Positions 43,100 to 50,797 are shown, counted from the stretch's first letter. The stretch is DNA of 64,000 bases from UMGS755 sp045595795 (GCA_045595795.1 JAZOBC010000024.1:8002-72001); one strand, 5' to 3'. Notes: generated by a model from the letters alone, not told the origin. Numbers and translations are program-made.

Positions 43100-44365
43100 A
43101 TGGAAGCAAAAGTTCTGGCATATTTAGACGCTCATAAGGAAGAGCTGTTTAATCTCCTGTCAGAGATGCTGAAAATTGATACACAAAACTATACCACCTA
43201 TGGTTTAGAAGAAGCCGGACAGAATTTTTTTGCCGACTACTGTCATGAGCATGGGTTTGAAACGGATTGGTATTGTCCCGACGACGTACCAGGTCTTGTG
43301 GATCATCCCGGTTATTTGGAAGGTCGTAATACCGACAAGCGTCCTAACGTGACTGCTATTTTGCCGGGTAAAACAGGCAAGCATAAAATTACGTTGGCGG
43401 CGCATATGGACACCATGCCCATCGGTCGAGAAGAAGATTGGACTGTGCCGGCGTTGGGTGGTGTGATAAAGGATAATAAAATCTTTGGCAGAGGCTCCAG
43501 CGATGATAAATATGGCATTGCGGCATCCATTTTAGCCCTTCGTGCCATCAAAGAATGTGGTATTGAGTTAGAAGATGATGTATATGTTACGTCTTATGTA
43601 GACGAAGAAATGGGCGGCGGAAACGGAGCCCTGGCAACTGCACTGAAATACCCTTCTGATGTATATATTAACTTAGACGGCGGCAGTATGGAGGTTTGGC
43701 CCTATGCCGTTGGCGGATTCTGCGGCGTCGCTTCGCTGCATAAAGAAGAAACAATTTCTTCTGCATCATCCGTATTCCAAGGCTTAAAGCTTGTGGTTGA
43801 AGCCTTTGATGCCTTTGGCGAAAAGCGTTTTGCTGAGCTGAGAAACAGCGATATCTTCCGCGGAACCGACATCGAAGCTGATGCCTACCGCTTAACAGGC
43901 GCATCAAACGGCCACGAGGGTATTGATTTGAATAAAGCAGAAATGACCTTTTCTACCTACACGCTGCTGGCACAGGAACAGCTTGACAAGGAATTTGATG
44001 AGCTGAGCGCATATTTAGATGCCGAGCTCAAAAAAATGGGTCTGGTGTTTGACGGCATTCAAAAGGTTTCCCGTTTCTTCCACCCCATTCATCCTGAATC
44101 CATTCCCGAAGATGCGCTTTTGTTCGGCTCACTTTTAGAACAAACAAAGGGCTCCCCTGTTAAATACGCCGGCGGCTGTTTGTCTGATTTATCGGTACTG
44201 TATCAATACGGCGGCGGCGTTGCCTTTAACACGGGCTTGTTCAAAGGTTTTGCCGATTACGGCGGTCCTCATCAGCCTGATGAATATGTGGATTGTGATG
44301 AGTTCTTGGCCATCACCAAGGCCTTGGCTCTGTATTTAATAAAAAAATCATATAAAGGAGAGTAA
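43100..44365 (+). CDS. M20-family metallohydrolase (peptidase/deacylase)
   Basis: This is a 421-residue cytoplasmic M20 enzyme. The two-zinc site is complete: HxD in LAAHMDTMPIG, Asp in FGRGSSDDKYG, Glu-Glu in VDEEMGGG, Asp in INLDGGSME and a C-terminal His in GGPHQPDEYV. M20 enzymes split peptides or remove acyl groups from amino acids and amines. It is a near neighbour of the sugar-phosphate operon and is four bases upstream of a NagB-like gene, so an N-acyl-amine or amide-linked sugar substrate is plausible. GGGAGTG precedes the ATG. Confidence 0.86.
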   Translation: MEAKVLAYLDAHKEELFNLLSEMLKIDTQNYTTYGLEEAGQNFFADYCHEHGFETDWYCPDDVPGLVDHPGYLEGRNTDKRPNVTAILPGKTGKHKITLAAHMDTMPIGREEDWTVPALGGVIKDNKIFGRGSSDDKYGIAASILALRAIKECGIELEDDVYVTSYVDEEMGGGNGALATALKYPSDVYINLDGGSMEVWPYAVGGFCGVASLHKEETISSASSVFQGLKLVVEAFDAFGEKRFAELRNSDIFRGTDIEADAYRLTGASNGHEGIDLNKAEMTFSTYTLLAQEQLDKEFDELSAYLDAELKKMGLVFDGIQKVSRFFHPIHPESIPEDALLFGSLLEQTKGSPVKYAGGCLSDLSVLYQYGGGVAFNTGLFKGFADYGGPHQPDEYVDCDEFLAITKALALYLIKKSYKGE

Positions 44366-44368
44366 AAA

Positions 44369-45319
44369 ATGAAAGAATTTGATTTCAAGCCGGCTCACTG
44401 GCTGCCCTGCAGCGACGACGTTGAAATGTTAGAACGCGTTCGCAACATCAAACGTGAGGACATGGAATATACCAATGAAAACGGATATTCCGTTAAGGTC
44501 GTTTTAGACCCTGTTCAGCATTTAGCTATGGACCTGTTCTATAGAATTGCAGAAAGTGACAAAAACGACACCCCCTTAACCATCGTATGCCCCAACCAGT
44601 GGCCCGAGACTTATTCTGCTGTGGCAAACATGATTAACAAATATCGCATCAACTGCCGTAACCTGAATGCTTTTGCAATGGATGAATGGGCAGATGAAGA
44701 TGGTAACGTTGCACCTCTGACCTACGGTGCCGGTCTGGGCTATTCCTTTATGAATCATTTTTACATGAACATCGACCCCGACCTGCGTCCCCCGGTAGAA
44801 CAGTGGCATGTTTTCACCAATGACAACATCTATGACTATTCCAACATCATTGAAGAAGTTGGTGGCGGCGGTGCTGACGTGGTTTATTCTGCAACCGGTT
44901 GGCCCGGACACACCGCATTCATCGACCCCAGAACTGAAGAATTCAAGGCTGATTCTATGGAAGAATTCTTAAAGCTGGGCTCCAGACTGGTGACTGAAAC
45001 ACCGCTGACCATTTGCGAGAACTCTCTGTTTGCTCCCATGGGTGCTTCCGGTGACGTTTGGGCTGTTCCGCCTAAGGCTGCTACCATTGGTCCTCGTGAT
45101 ATTGCCAACGCAAGAGACCATTTTGAAGTGCACAACTTTGTCAATCCCGGTGGAGACTCCTGGCAGCGCATGATTTCCAGAATTCAGCTCTACGGACCGA
45201 TTTCTATGGAATGTCCCGCTTCCATCACACGTCTCTTTAAGGGTGAATGCTACGTTTCAGAAGCCATTGCAAAACCCTTCGGCTCCTGGACCTGCGGCAT
45301 CAAAAACGCTGATCTGTAA
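44369..45319 (+). CDS. Divergent NagB/RpiA-superfamily protein (glucosamine-6-phosphate deaminase-like)
   Basis: This is a 316-residue protein that aligns with glucosamine-6-phosphate deaminase over the AMDEW motif (MDEY in NagB) and the GHTAF motif (GHIAF in NagB). Key sites differ: the phosphate loop PTGGTP is replaced by PNQWPE, and the general-base region NDGH is WPGH, so the catalytic aspartate is a proline. A deaminase reaction is therefore doubtful, and another isomerase or lyase reaction is likely. It is 40-50 residues longer than NagB. AAAGGAG precedes the ATG. It is co-transcribed with the M20 gene and ends at a strong terminator. Confidence 0.72.
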   Translation: MKEFDFKPAHWLPCSDDVEMLERVRNIKREDMEYTNENGYSVKVVLDPVQHLAMDLFYRIAESDKNDTPLTIVCPNQWPETYSAVANMINKYRINCRNLNAFAMDEWADEDGNVAPLTYGAGLGYSFMNHFYMNIDPDLRPPVEQWHVFTNDNIYDYSNIIEEVGGGGADVVYSATGWPGHTAFIDPRTEEFKADSMEEFLKLGSRLVTETPLTICENSLFAPMGASGDVWAVPPKAATIGPRDIANARDHFEVHNFVNPGGDSWQRMISRIQLYGPISMECPASITRLFKGECYVSEAIAKPFGSWTCGIKNADL

Positions 45320-45343
45320 ACCGATTAAACAAGAAAATGTATA

Positions 45344-45378
45344 TGCCGAGTGTTCTAACGAACACTCGGCAGTTTTTT
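45344..45378 (+). terminator. Terminator after the NagB-like gene
   Basis: A perfect 12-pair stem (TGCCGAGTGTTC) with loop TAAC, followed by GTTTTTT. Confidence 0.93.
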
Positions 45379-45420
45379 ACCTTGTGGCAGGTGCACTTTT
45401 GATTGATTCAAGAAGATCAC

Positions 45421-45449
45421 TTGAAAAAACAACAATTTTTCAGTATAAT
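45421..45449 (+). promoter_or_regulatory. Sigma-A promoter of the small RHH gene
   Basis: TTGAAA (45421-45426), 17 bases, TATAAT (45444-45449), giving a leader of about 12 bases that contains the ribosome site. Confidence 0.78.
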
Positions 45450-45467
45450 AATTGCTGAGGTGATTGT

Positions 45468-45641
45468 ATGAAAAAATTTAAAACACCATCTATTCCCCCA
45501 ACAACCAATAAATGTATTCGCTTTCCAAATGATATAATTGATAAGGTAGAAAAATCAATCGAAGGTACAAATTGCACGTTTACAGCTTTTGTTGTGGAAG
45601 CTGTAAGAGTTGCACTGGAAAACATTGAAGAAGAACAATAA
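45468..45641 (+). CDS. Small ribbon-helix-helix-like protein (YlcI/YnfO type), 57 residues
   Basis: The 57-residue frame starts MKKFKTPSIPPTTNKCIRF and ends ALENIEEEQ. An N-terminal strand (NKCIRFPND) and two helices (IIDKVEKSIEG and FTAFVVEAVRVALENI) give the ribbon-helix-helix layout of Arc/MetJ-type DNA-binding proteins. I recognise it as one of the short Clostridia proteins usually named YlcI/YnfO family. GAGGTGATT lies just before the ATG. It has a strong promoter and a terminator of its own, so it is an independent gene, probably a regulator. No toxin gene adjoins it. Confidence 0.82.
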   Translation: MKKFKTPSIPPTTNKCIRFPNDIIDKVEKSIEGTNCTFTAFVVEAVRVALENIEEEQ

Positions 45642-45658
45642 TTGTTTTTTACAATGGC

Positions 45659-45690
45659 AAAAGGTCGTAGCAAATCGCTACGACCTTTTT
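45659..45690. terminator. Terminator between the RHH gene and the GNAT gene
   Basis: AAAGGTCGTAGC and GCTACGACCTTT pair around AAATC, followed by TTT; the genes are convergent. Confidence 0.9.
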
Positions 45691-45715
45691 ATGCTTATGC
45701 CTCAATGCTTTTTTC

Positions 45716-46159
45716 TTATATTCTTTTTTTCAAATACACCATATCCACAAGCTGTTTGCCACACTCAAAAATGGGATGGTCGTAATTGTCAACAAAAAAG
45801 TTCTGTTTCACATGAGAACGGGTAAAGCCACACTTTTCATAAAACGGAACTGTCAAAGGGCTGTCACCTGTTCCCACCTGCAAAACAGAAAACCGCTCGC
45901 TATATATGCTTGCCACATGGTCAATCATCTGCCTTGCATAACCCTTGCGCTGAAAATCCGGCGCTGTGGCAAGGTTTTTAATTTCTAAAACTCCATCGTC
46001 CTCGTCCGTTACAACACAAACGGCTATCACCGAATCCTCTTGCAGAACATACATATCTCCACGGTCTAAATATAAATCAATCATACTCTCTTGCTCATCA
46101 GCAAGCAACAATAAATCAAGATATTTCTTTTTATTTTCCTTCACTTGGATGATTGCCAC
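45716..46159 (-). CDS. GNAT-family N-acetyltransferase
   Basis: This is a 147-residue GNAT protein. The acetyl-CoA loop is in the DFQRKGYARQMIDHV segment (Q/RxxGxA) near residue 70, after the beta-strand segment GVLEIKNLATAP, and a YEKCGFTRSH segment follows near residue 110. The acceptor is unknown. Its start overlaps the 3' end of the AraC gene by 19 bases, so the two are read from one transcript. Confidence 0.88.
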   Translation of the reverse strand: MAIIQVKENKKKYLDLLLLADEQESMIDLYLDRGDMYVLQEDSVIAVCVVTDEDDGVLEIKNLATAPDFQRKGYARQMIDHVASIYSERFSVLQVGTGDSPLTVPFYEKCGFTRSHVKQNFFVDNYDHPIFECGKQLVDMVYLKKRI

Positions 46160-47052
46160 GGTGCAACGCCGCCTCCAAAAATTTTATCATAATCACTGAA
46201 ATTAAAAGAATAGTCTACCGAGTTTTCCTTAAATTCTGAAATAGTCATCCCCATGGTGGATTTAAAAAGCCGGGAAAGATAGTTGCCGTCTGTGATACCG
46301 ACCTCTTTGGCCGCTTCTTTTAACGTCATTTGAGCATCCACAATGAGCGACGCCACTTTACGCATTTTCATCAAATTCACATAGGAGATGATGGACATAT
46401 CATTCTTTTTGCGAAACAGTTGATTTAAATAATTGGGATTTTTACCGGTACATTCTGCCAAATCAGCCAACGTAATTTTTTTATCTAAATTGTGATGGAT
46501 ATATTTTTTGATTCGGCCGTCTAACACATCGGTAATGCCACCGGATTTAGGACGCGTGGAAATCTCCTCTGTTGCAGCACGGGCAATATCACACAAAAGC
46601 CGTGCCACCATAGCACCGCACCAAGTGTGACTGATGGAATCGCCCTTTTGGTATTCCTGAATGATTTGACGTAGGGTTTGATGCAATGACTCCGTCTGAG
46701 CACAATACGGAAGGCAAACAGGCACCCGAAGCCTATCGCTTTGCATTAGAGTCGACTCATCAACCAACACTGATTCAGCATCAACCATTGCAGAAACCGT
46801 ATAGTGGATATGCGATGTGTTTTCCAAAGAGCGCAAGGACATTTCATATTTACGGGGCATAATTAAAAAGCTTTTTTCTTCTACGGTAAAGGTTTTGCCG
46901 AGCATCTCTACCTCCACCGCACCTGCCTCAATGTAGGCAATTTCAATATTCGGCACCATAGGTTGGAATATTACCCGATAATTCGGACAGGAATAGATAT
47001 GCGCAAAAACCACTTCAGGAACCGTTTTTAAGCTAATGATGTTATAGAGCAT
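46141..47052 (-). CDS. AraC-family regulator with cupin-like sensor domain
   Basis: This is a 303-residue regulator. A cupin-like N-terminal part (EIAYIEAGAVEVEMLGK, then EEKSFLIMPRKYE) binds the effector; the double helix-turn-helix covers about residues 185-285 (LAECTGKNPNYLNQLFRKK, and AAKEVGITDGNYLSRLFK). ATG 47052 has AAAGGGGTG six bases upstream; GTG 47061, three codons earlier, lies inside that ribosome site. It follows the glycosyltransferase gene by 30 bases. The target genes are unknown. Confidence 0.86.
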   Translation of the reverse strand: MLYNIISLKTVPEVVFAHIYSCPNYRVIFQPMVPNIEIAYIEAGAVEVEMLGKTFTVEEKSFLIMPRKYEMSLRSLENTSHIHYTVSAMVDAESVLVDESTLMQSDRLRVPVCLPYCAQTESLHQTLRQIIQEYQKGDSISHTWCGAMVARLLCDIARAATEEISTRPKSGGITDVLDGRIKKYIHHNLDKKITLADLAECTGKNPNYLNQLFRKKNDMSIISYVNLMKMRKVASLIVDAQMTLKEAAKEVGITDGNYLSRLFKSTMGMTISEFKENSVDYSFNFSDYDKIFGGGVAPWQSSK

Positions 47053-47082
47053 GGACTTCACCCCTTTAAAGCCGTAAAACGA

Positions 47083-48051
47083 TTATTCTTCTTGTTTCAA
47101 CTCCCCTGTGCGCTCTGAAATAATGTAGCGAGGTCTTTGCTTAATTTCCATATAAATTTTTCCGATATATTCTCCCACAACGCCCAGACTCAAAAGCTGT
47201 ACACCGGAAACCAGGCACAAAATACAAGTGGTTGAAGCCCAACCGGAAACGGTTTGTTCTAAAAGATAGGCAATCAAAATCCACAAAATGCCGATGACAC
47301 TTAAAAAGGACACGATAAATCCTAAAGTTGCAATGATTCTTAAAGGTTTAATGGAAAGACTGGTGATGCCATCAATGGCAAGTGCCAGCATTTTTGATAA
47401 GGGATAGTGTGACTCACCTGCGATGCGTTCATTACGGGCATAGGTTACAACTGTGCTCTTAAAGCCAACTAAAGGGAACATACCACGCAAAAAGAGATTA
47501 ACCTCCTTAAAATCAGCAAACGCCTTGAGCACACGACTGCTTGTTAAACGGTAATCCGCATGATTATAGACGCTTTCAACACCCATAACCTTTAAAATTT
47601 TATAAAAGGACTGCGCCGTGAAGCGCTTGAAGAATGTATCCGTGCTGCGGTCTGACCGAACACCATATACTACATCACTGCCTTTTGCATATTCATCCAC
47701 CATCTGCTCCATTGCCGTGATGTCGTCCTGACCGTCACAGTCAATGCTGATGGCAATATCGCACCGGTCCTTCACTTCCATCAGACCGGCTAACACAGCA
47801 TTTTGATGGCCTCTGTTGCGGCTTTGAGAAATACCACAGAAGCAGGAATCGCTCTCGGATAACTGCATGATGATTTCCCATGTTTTATCCTTTGAGCCAT
47901 CGTTGACAAATAAAATACGGCTCTCGGCACTAATTTTCTGCTTAGAAATCAAGTCCTGCAGTTCATTTTTAAACATGGGAGCTGTAATCGGCAGAACTGC
48001 CTGCTCATTATAACAAGGAATAACAACATACAAAATTGGCAACTTTTCCAT
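47083..48051 (-). CDS. GtrB/DPM1-type glycosyltransferase family 2
   Basis: This is a 322-residue GT2 enzyme with a cytoplasmic GT-A domain (VVIPCYNEQAVL, then FVNDGSKDKTW and SIDCDGQDD, the metal-binding DxD-type region) and two C-terminal membrane helices (about residues 232-255 and 267-290). This is the layout of GtrB and polyprenyl-phosphate sugar transferases, which load a sugar on undecaprenyl phosphate for export. No flippase or acceptor transferase is adjacent. AAAGGAG precedes the ATG. It lies just downstream of the tRNA-Thr terminator. Confidence 0.9.
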   Translation of the reverse strand: MEKLPILYVVIPCYNEQAVLPITAPMFKNELQDLISKQKISAESRILFVNDGSKDKTWEIIMQLSESDSCFCGISQSRNRGHQNAVLAGLMEVKDRCDIAISIDCDGQDDITAMEQMVDEYAKGSDVVYGVRSDRSTDTFFKRFTAQSFYKILKVMGVESVYNHADYRLTSSRVLKAFADFKEVNLFLRGMFPLVGFKSTVVTYARNERIAGESHYPLSKMLALAIDGITSLSIKPLRIIATLGFIVSFLSVIGILWILIAYLLEQTVSGWASTTCILCLVSGVQLLSLGVVGEYIGKIYMEIKQRPRYIISERTGELKQEE

Positions 48052-48111
48052 TTTCTTTCTCCTTTACTATAGTTTTATTTCGAAAAGCACATATAAACTC
48101 TCCTGTATTGA

Positions 48112-48145
48112 GAAAAAACTACAGTTTGATAACAACTGTAGTTTT
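48112..48145 (-). terminator. Terminator of tRNA-Thr
   Basis: AAACTACAGTT and AACTGTAGTTT pair, followed on the minus strand by TTTTTC, starting two bases after the encoded CCA. Confidence 0.9.
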
Positions 48146-48146
48146 A

Positions 48147-48222
48147 TGGAGCTGGAGATGGGACTTGAACCCACGACCTGCTGATTACGAATCAGCTGCG
48201 CTACCAACTGTGCCACTCCAGC
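48147..48222 (-). tRNA. tRNA-Thr, anticodon CGU, CCA encoded
   Basis: On the minus strand a full cloverleaf is readable: acceptor GCTGGAG with CTCCAGC, the D arm, anticodon arm CTGAT with loop TTCGTAA and ATCAG, variable loop AGGTC, and T arm with GTTCAAG. The anticodon CGT reads the threonine codon ACG. Discriminator T and encoded CCA follow. It is a single tRNA gene with its own promoter and terminator. Confidence 0.97.
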
Positions 48223-48243
48223 ATATGTAATTGAAACATACAT

Positions 48244-48272
48244 ATTATACTATGACCGCTACATTTTGTCAA
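48244..48272 (-). promoter_or_regulatory. Full-consensus sigma-A promoter of tRNA-Thr
   Basis: TTGACA (48272-48267), 17 bases, TATAAT (48249-48244) on the minus strand; the start would be near 48237, 15 bases ahead of the mature tRNA. Confidence 0.87.
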
Positions 48273-48325
48273 GAGAGGATTCCCGTTTTTCTCGAAATTT
48301 ATCTTCGTTAGTGAAAAAAGCGAGA

Positions 48326-48354
48326 GAAACAAAAACCGCTCCTGAAGGAACGGT
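48326..48354 (-). terminator. Terminator of the candidate small RNA
   Basis: On the minus strand ACCGTTCC and GGAGCGGT pair (one G-U) around TTCA, followed by TTTTGTTTC. Confidence 0.8.
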
Positions 48355-48482
48355 CAACAAACAATATGTCATTTTGGAAAATACCCCTAAAAAGAGGCAT
48401 ACCGACGTTGCTTTGGCGACAACATCGGCACGGTTCATGGTACTATATGAAAGGGGGGGGTGACAAAACTATAAATCTATCC
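48326..48482 (-). ncRNA. Candidate independent small RNA of about 155 bases
   Basis: A promoter at 48517-48489 and a terminator at 48354-48326 on the minus strand bracket a stretch that is unlikely to code for protein. It holds a run of eight C (48470-48463), a strong hairpin (48429-48401: GCCGATGTTG with CAACGTCGGT around TCGCCAAAG) and an AGGGGT segment near 48388 that could pair with the C-run. The downstream tRNA has its own promoter, so this is a separate unit. The C-run could pair with G-rich ribosome sites, as in RsaE/RoxS-type RNAs, but I cannot place it in a known RNA family. Confidence 0.5.
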
Positions 48483-48488
48483 ACTACT

Positions 48489-48517
48489 ATTTTACACCAT
48501 GTATTTAAATTTGTAAA
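48489..48517 (-). promoter_or_regulatory. Promoter of the candidate small RNA
   Basis: TTTACA (48517-48512), 17 bases, TAAAAT (48494-48489) on the minus strand. The stretch 48518-48588 between it and the groEL terminator is AT-rich and holds nothing else I recognise. Confidence 0.65.
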
Positions 48518-48588
48518 TACTTTTTTTATATATTTCAAAATTACATTCAATTGGTTGTATATTGTTACACCTGACAATCAATATAACC

Positions 48589-48624
48589 ATAAAAGAAGCT
48601 GTCGCAACTGCTGCGACAGCTTCC
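48589..48624 (-). terminator. Terminator of groESL
   Basis: GAAGCTGTCGCA and TGCGACAGCTTC pair around GCAGT-type loop bases, followed on the minus strand by TTTTATGG, 16 bases after the groEL stop. Confidence 0.88.
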
Positions 48625-48639
48625 CAACTTTACTTCATC

Positions 48640-50268
48640 TTAGAATCCCATACCGCCACCGGGCATACCGCCTGCGGGCATTGCCGGTTCGGGCTCAGGC
48701 TTATTAGCCACAACGCTTTCGGTTGTCAGAACCATAGAAGCGATGCTGGATGCATTCTGCAATGCAGAACGTGTTACCTTTGTGGGGTCAACAATACCGG
48801 CCTTTAACATGTCAACATATTCACCGGTCAGAGCATTAAAGCCAATCTTATCTTCGCTCTGCTTCAGCTTTTCAACGATAACAGAGCCTTCCATACCAGC
48901 GTTAAACACAATCTGGCGAACAGGTTCTTCCAATGCTTTCAGCACAATGGAAGCACCGGTCTTTTCATCGCCGGAGAGAGTTTCAATTAAAGCTTCAACA
49001 GCCTTGATGGCGTTGATATAAGAAGTACCGCCGCCGGCAACAATACCTTCTTCAACTGCAGCGCGGGTAGCAGCCAAAGCGTCTTCGATGCGCAGCTTCT
49101 TTTCTTTCATTTCGGTTTCAGTTGCAGCACCAACCTTGATAACAGCTACACCGCCGGAAAGCTTAGCCAAACGTTCCTGCAGCTTTTCTCTGTCGAAATC
49201 AGAGGTGGTTTCTTCAATCTGAGCCTTAATCTGTCCGATGCGGCTCTGGATGTCGTCCACGTTGCCAGCACCGTCAACAATGATGGTGTTTTCTTTCTGA
49301 ATCTTAATCTGGCGAGCCTGACCCAACTGTTCTAAGGTGGTGTCCTTCAACTCAAGACCCAGTTCTTCAGAAATCACTTCACCACCGGTTAAAATAGCGA
49401 TGTCCTTCAGCATTTCCTTTCTTCTATCGCCAAAGCCGGGAGCTTTCACAGCGATACAGGTAAAGGTGCCACGGAGCTTGTTGACAAGCAGAGTTGCCAA
49501 AGCTTCGCCTTCAACATCTTCAGCGATGATCACCAGCTTCTTACCCTGCTGAACAATCTGCTCTAAGCACGGCAGAATTTCCTGAATGTTAGAAATTTTC
49601 TTATCAGTAATCAAAATGTAAGCATCATCTAAAATAGCTTCCATTTTTTCAGTATCAGTTACCATATAGGGAGAAATGTAGCCTCTGTCAAACTGCATAC
49701 CTTCAACCACTTCGGAATAGGTTTCTGCAGTTTTGGACTCTTCAACAGTGATAACACCGTCGTTAGATACCTTTTCCATTGCTTCTGCAATCAGTTCACC
49801 AACTTTTTCATCAGCAGCAGAAATAGAAGCAACACGAGCAATATCGTCCTTGCCGTTTACCTTTGCGCTGGACTTAACAATATAGTCAACAGCAGCATCA
49901 ACCGCACTGGAGATACCCTTTCTGATAATCATGGGATTTGCGCCGGCAGCTACGTTCTTTAAACCTTCACGGATTAAAGCCTGAGCCAGAACCGTTGCAG
50001 TGGTGGTACCGTCACCAGCAACATCGTTTGTTTTGGTTGCAACTTCTTTTACCAGCTGAGCGCCCATGTTTTCAAAAGCGTCTTCCAGTTCAACCTCTTT
50101 TGCAATGGTCACACCATCATTGGTGATTAAGGGTGCGCCAAACTTCTTATCTAAAACAACATTTCTGCCTTTGGGACCTAAGGTTACCTTAACGGTATCA
50201 GCCAGCTTGTTAACGCCGGCCTCTAAGGCCTTTCTTGCTTCTTCGCCGAATTTAATTTCCTTTGCCAT
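48640..50268 (-). CDS. groEL: Chaperonin GroEL (HSP60)
   Basis: This is a 542-residue group I chaperonin that folds proteins inside the GroEL-GroES cage. Typical segments are KVTLGPKGRNVVLDK near residue 25, the nucleotide-binding GDGTTTATVLA near residue 85, and the Gly/Met-rich tail (GGMPGGGMGF). Length is normal. GGAGGAG precedes the ATG. It is 19 bases downstream of groES under CIRCE control. Confidence 0.99.
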   Translation of the reverse strand: MAKEIKFGEEARKALEAGVNKLADTVKVTLGPKGRNVVLDKKFGAPLITNDGVTIAKEVELEDAFENMGAQLVKEVATKTNDVAGDGTTTATVLAQALIREGLKNVAAGANPMIIRKGISSAVDAAVDYIVKSSAKVNGKDDIARVASISAADEKVGELIAEAMEKVSNDGVITVEESKTAETYSEVVEGMQFDRGYISPYMVTDTEKMEAILDDAYILITDKKISNIQEILPCLEQIVQQGKKLVIIAEDVEGEALATLLVNKLRGTFTCIAVKAPGFGDRRKEMLKDIAILTGGEVISEELGLELKDTTLEQLGQARQIKIQKENTIIVDGAGNVDDIQSRIGQIKAQIEETTSDFDREKLQERLAKLSGGVAVIKVGAATETEMKEKKLRIEDALAATRAAVEEGIVAGGGTSYINAIKAVEALIETLSGDEKTGASIVLKALEEPVRQIVFNAGMEGSVIVEKLKQSEDKIGFNALTGEYVDMLKAGIVDPTKVTRSALQNASSIASMVLTTESVVANKPEPEPAMPAGGMPGGGMGF

Positions 50269-50287
50269 ATCCTTGCTCCTCCTTTAA

Positions 50288-50572
50288 TTACTCAACAATA
50301 GCCAGTACATCGCTCTGTTTTAAGATGGTGTACTCTACATCGTCAAACTTAATCTCTGTGCCTGCATATTTGCTGGTGATAACCTTATCGCCAACCTTCA
50401 GCTCCATTTTAACTTCTTTACCGTCAACCATGCCGCCGGGGCCAACTGCAACGATTTCAGCCATTTGGGGCTTTTCTTTTGCAGCAGCCGTTAAAATGAT
50501 ACCGCTTTTGGTGGTTTCTTCAGCTTCAACCATTTTAATCACAACTCTGTCGCCTAAGGGTTTAATGTTCAT
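50288..50572 (-). CDS. groES: Co-chaperonin GroES (HSP10)
   Basis: This is a 94-residue lid of the chaperonin. It starts MNIKPLGDRVVIKMVEAEETTKSGI with the mobile loop at about residues 16-32, and has the VAVGPGG and VGDKVITSKYAGTE segments of the family. AAGGAGG lies upstream of the ATG. First gene of groESL. Confidence 0.98.
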   Translation of the reverse strand: MNIKPLGDRVVIKMVEAEETTKSGIILTAAAKEKPQMAEIVAVGPGGMVDGKEVKMELKVGDKVITSKYAGTEIKFDDVEYTILKQSDVLAIVE

Positions 50573-50615
50573 GATGAGTCCTCCTTGTTATATAAAACAA
50601 ATTTTAAACAAATTG

Positions 50616-50642
50616 TTAGCACTCTTTTGTGTTGAGTGCTAA
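50616..50642 (-). promoter_or_regulatory. CIRCE operator (HrcA site) of groESL
   Basis: TTAGCACTC, nine bases, GAGTGCTAA: the exact consensus CIRCE inverted repeat. It lies just after the expected transcription start, so binding of HrcA would block groESL until heat stress. Confidence 0.97.
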
Positions 50643-50652
50643 TCATAGGTAT

Positions 50653-50681
50653 ATATTACTCAATATTTCACATTTTGGCAA
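50653..50681 (-). promoter_or_regulatory. Sigma-A promoter of groESL
   Basis: TTGCCA (50681-50676), 17 bases, TAATAT (50658-50653) on the minus strand, directly upstream of CIRCE. Confidence 0.68.
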
Positions 50682-50768
50682 ATATTATGCCGTGTCATTT
50701 TTTAAAATTATTCTTTGTTTGCTCTTATTTTCTCGATTTTTCTCTAAATTTCTTTAAGTTTCTAAAAG

Positions 50769-50797
50769 TTGATAATTTTTAGGTCCTCTGTTATACT
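50769..50797 (+). promoter_or_regulatory. Sigma-A promoter of the YhiN-family gene
   Basis: TTGATA (50769-50774), 17 bases, TATACT (50792-50797), 40 bases before the ATG. Confidence 0.68.

Noticed and set aside
44369..45319. Calling the gene nagB
   Set aside because: The catalytic aspartate segment and phosphate loop of glucosamine-6-phosphate deaminase are not conserved.
45468..45641. Antitoxin of a toxin-antitoxin pair
   Set aside because: No toxin-like gene adjoins it; it is flanked by terminators on both sides.
48036..48230. A plus-strand frame that covers the tRNA-Thr gene
   Set aside because: The segment WDLNPRPADYESAAL is the well-known false translation of the antisense strand of a tRNA.
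48259..48438. A 59-codon minus-strand frame (starts MNRADVVAKATSV) across the candidate small RNA and the tRNA promoter
   Set aside because: No ribosome site precedes the ATG, the frame runs through a terminator hairpin and the tRNA promoter, and its codons have no protein-like pattern. The RNA reading explains the site better.
48266..48463. A plus-strand frame of 65 codons opposite the candidate small RNA
   Set aside because: It begins at a non-ATG codon without a ribosome site and lies antisense to the promoter, hairpin and terminator.
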